Shown here: one piece after another, positions 5,655-5,873 of the stretch
How the letters are laid out: the number at the start of each line of letters is the position of its first letter
How positions within the stretch are numbered: position 1 is the stretch's first letter
Assembly (NCBI GenBank): GCA_025362255.1
Contig: JANYGY010000117.1
Location: 1 to 5,873 of the forward strand
Reading direction: 5' to 3'
Length of the DNA: 5,873 nt
Origin: Planctomycetales bacterium
Lineage (GTDB): Bacteria > Planctomycetota > UBA11346
The notes under the pieces: model-generated
What the model was told of the DNA's origin: nothing
Database searches by the model: none
Seen by the model: only the letters and a program-made list of their open reading frames with translations
Made by a program: the position numbers and the translations under genes

Positions 5655-5873
5655 ACGATTGTTTCGCCGAGTTCGTCGCCGCATTCGATCAAGCCCACCG
5701 GGTCGTGTTGCTGCCGGTGTACGGAGCCGGCGAAACCCCCATCGAGGGAGCTACTTCAGAGGCGGTGATCGCCGCCGTGCGCCAGCGTCGTGAACACCTG
5801 TCGACGGAATCGGCTCAAGTCGCGGCGCTCAGCGATCGAGGTGCAGCCGTCGCTTTCGTCGGTCACGAAGCGG
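5527..5873. repeat. Perfect 128 bp inverted repeat ending at the window edge
   Basis: The arms are 5527-5654 and 5746-5873, and each base at x pairs with 11400 minus x. I compared all 128 positions and found no mismatch. The 91 nt spacer is 5655-5745. Both arms encode the same MurC residues on opposite strands. No transposase, target duplication or other mobile-element feature accompanies it. Zero divergence and arrest exactly at the window end fit a chimeric read or contig-end fold-back better than an evolved repeat. Confidence 0.95.
5654..5873 (+). pseudogene. murC: Inverted partial copy of murC, probably a fold-back artefact
   Basis: The plus strand reads an open MurC segment from about 5654 to the window edge: HDCFAEFVAAF, then RVVLLPVYGAGETPIEGATSEAV and onward to VGHEA. 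It matches the third domain of MurC, where E. coli has a DDFA...LLMLEVYPAGEAPIPGADS segment. Its last 128 bases (5746-5873) equal the reverse complement of 5527-5654 without a single difference. It has no start codon or SD of its own and is joined head to head to the minus-strand murC. I interpret 5655-5745 as true upstream murC sequence attached in the wrong orientation, not as a second gene. A real inverted duplication cannot be ruled out from this sequence alone. The first few residues (HDC) sit at the junction and are least certain. Confidence 0.75.

Noticed and set aside
5336..5698. A complete small 120-residue minus-strand gene starting at 5698
   Set aside because: Its first 15 residues are the reverse complement of MurC codons on the plus strand, and the remainder is the MurC C-terminus. 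The start exists only because of the inverted repeat.
5527..5873. Transposon terminal inverted repeats or a hairpin telomere at a replicon end
   Set aside because: Both arms are MurC coding sequence, there is no transposase or telomere-resolution signal, and the spacer is also MurC. A chimeric contig end is simpler.

Overview
This window is the distal part of a division and cell wall (dcw) cluster from a GC-rich bacterium. All genuine genes lie on the minus strand, so they read from right to left: murC (3' end only), murB, ddl, ftsQ, ftsA, then a lipoprotein gene that runs off the left edge. The murC-murB-ddl-ftsQ-ftsA order is shared by many bacteria. The divergent FtsA and FtsQ, combined with standard MurB and Ddl, make me lean towards the PVC superphylum, most likely Verrucomicrobiota. 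This is an inference with low to moderate confidence, because no rRNA or other marker is present.

Layout. Positions 958-5349 form a tightly packed operon. The neighbouring reading frames overlap by 14 nt (murC/murB), 13 nt (murB/ddl) and 17 nt (ddl/ftsQ), and ftsQ and ftsA are 9 nt apart, which suggests translational coupling. MurC, MurB and Ddl make cytoplasmic peptidoglycan precursors: UDP-MurNAc formation, L-Ala addition and D-Ala-D-Ala synthesis. FtsQ and FtsA belong to the divisome. The gene after ftsA is not the usual ftsZ. After a 74 nt gap holding a possible promoter and a good ribosome-binding site, an unrecognised secreted lipoprotein begins at 883 and is still open at base 1. No gap exceeds 300 bases, and I see no RNA gene, IS element or CRISPR array.

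The right end is abnormal. Bases 5527-5654 and 5746-5873 are perfect reverse complements of each other (128 bp arms, 91 bp spacer), and the second arm ends exactly at the window edge. The minus strand up to about 5654 encodes the MurC C-terminus. From about 5655 the plus strand encodes a MurC segment that begins slightly further upstream in the same protein and then repeats the same residues. The simplest reading is a fold-back chimera (amplification or assembly artefact) at a contig end. The apparent minus-strand start of murC at 5698 is therefore false. Read together, the two halves recover about 135 C-terminal residues of one ordinary MurC.

I found no convincing new multi-gene system. The points most worth following up are the fold-back end, the degenerate first nucleotide-binding motif of FtsA, the lipoprotein where ftsZ is expected, the extended FtsQ, and the Cys in place of the MurB catalytic Ser.
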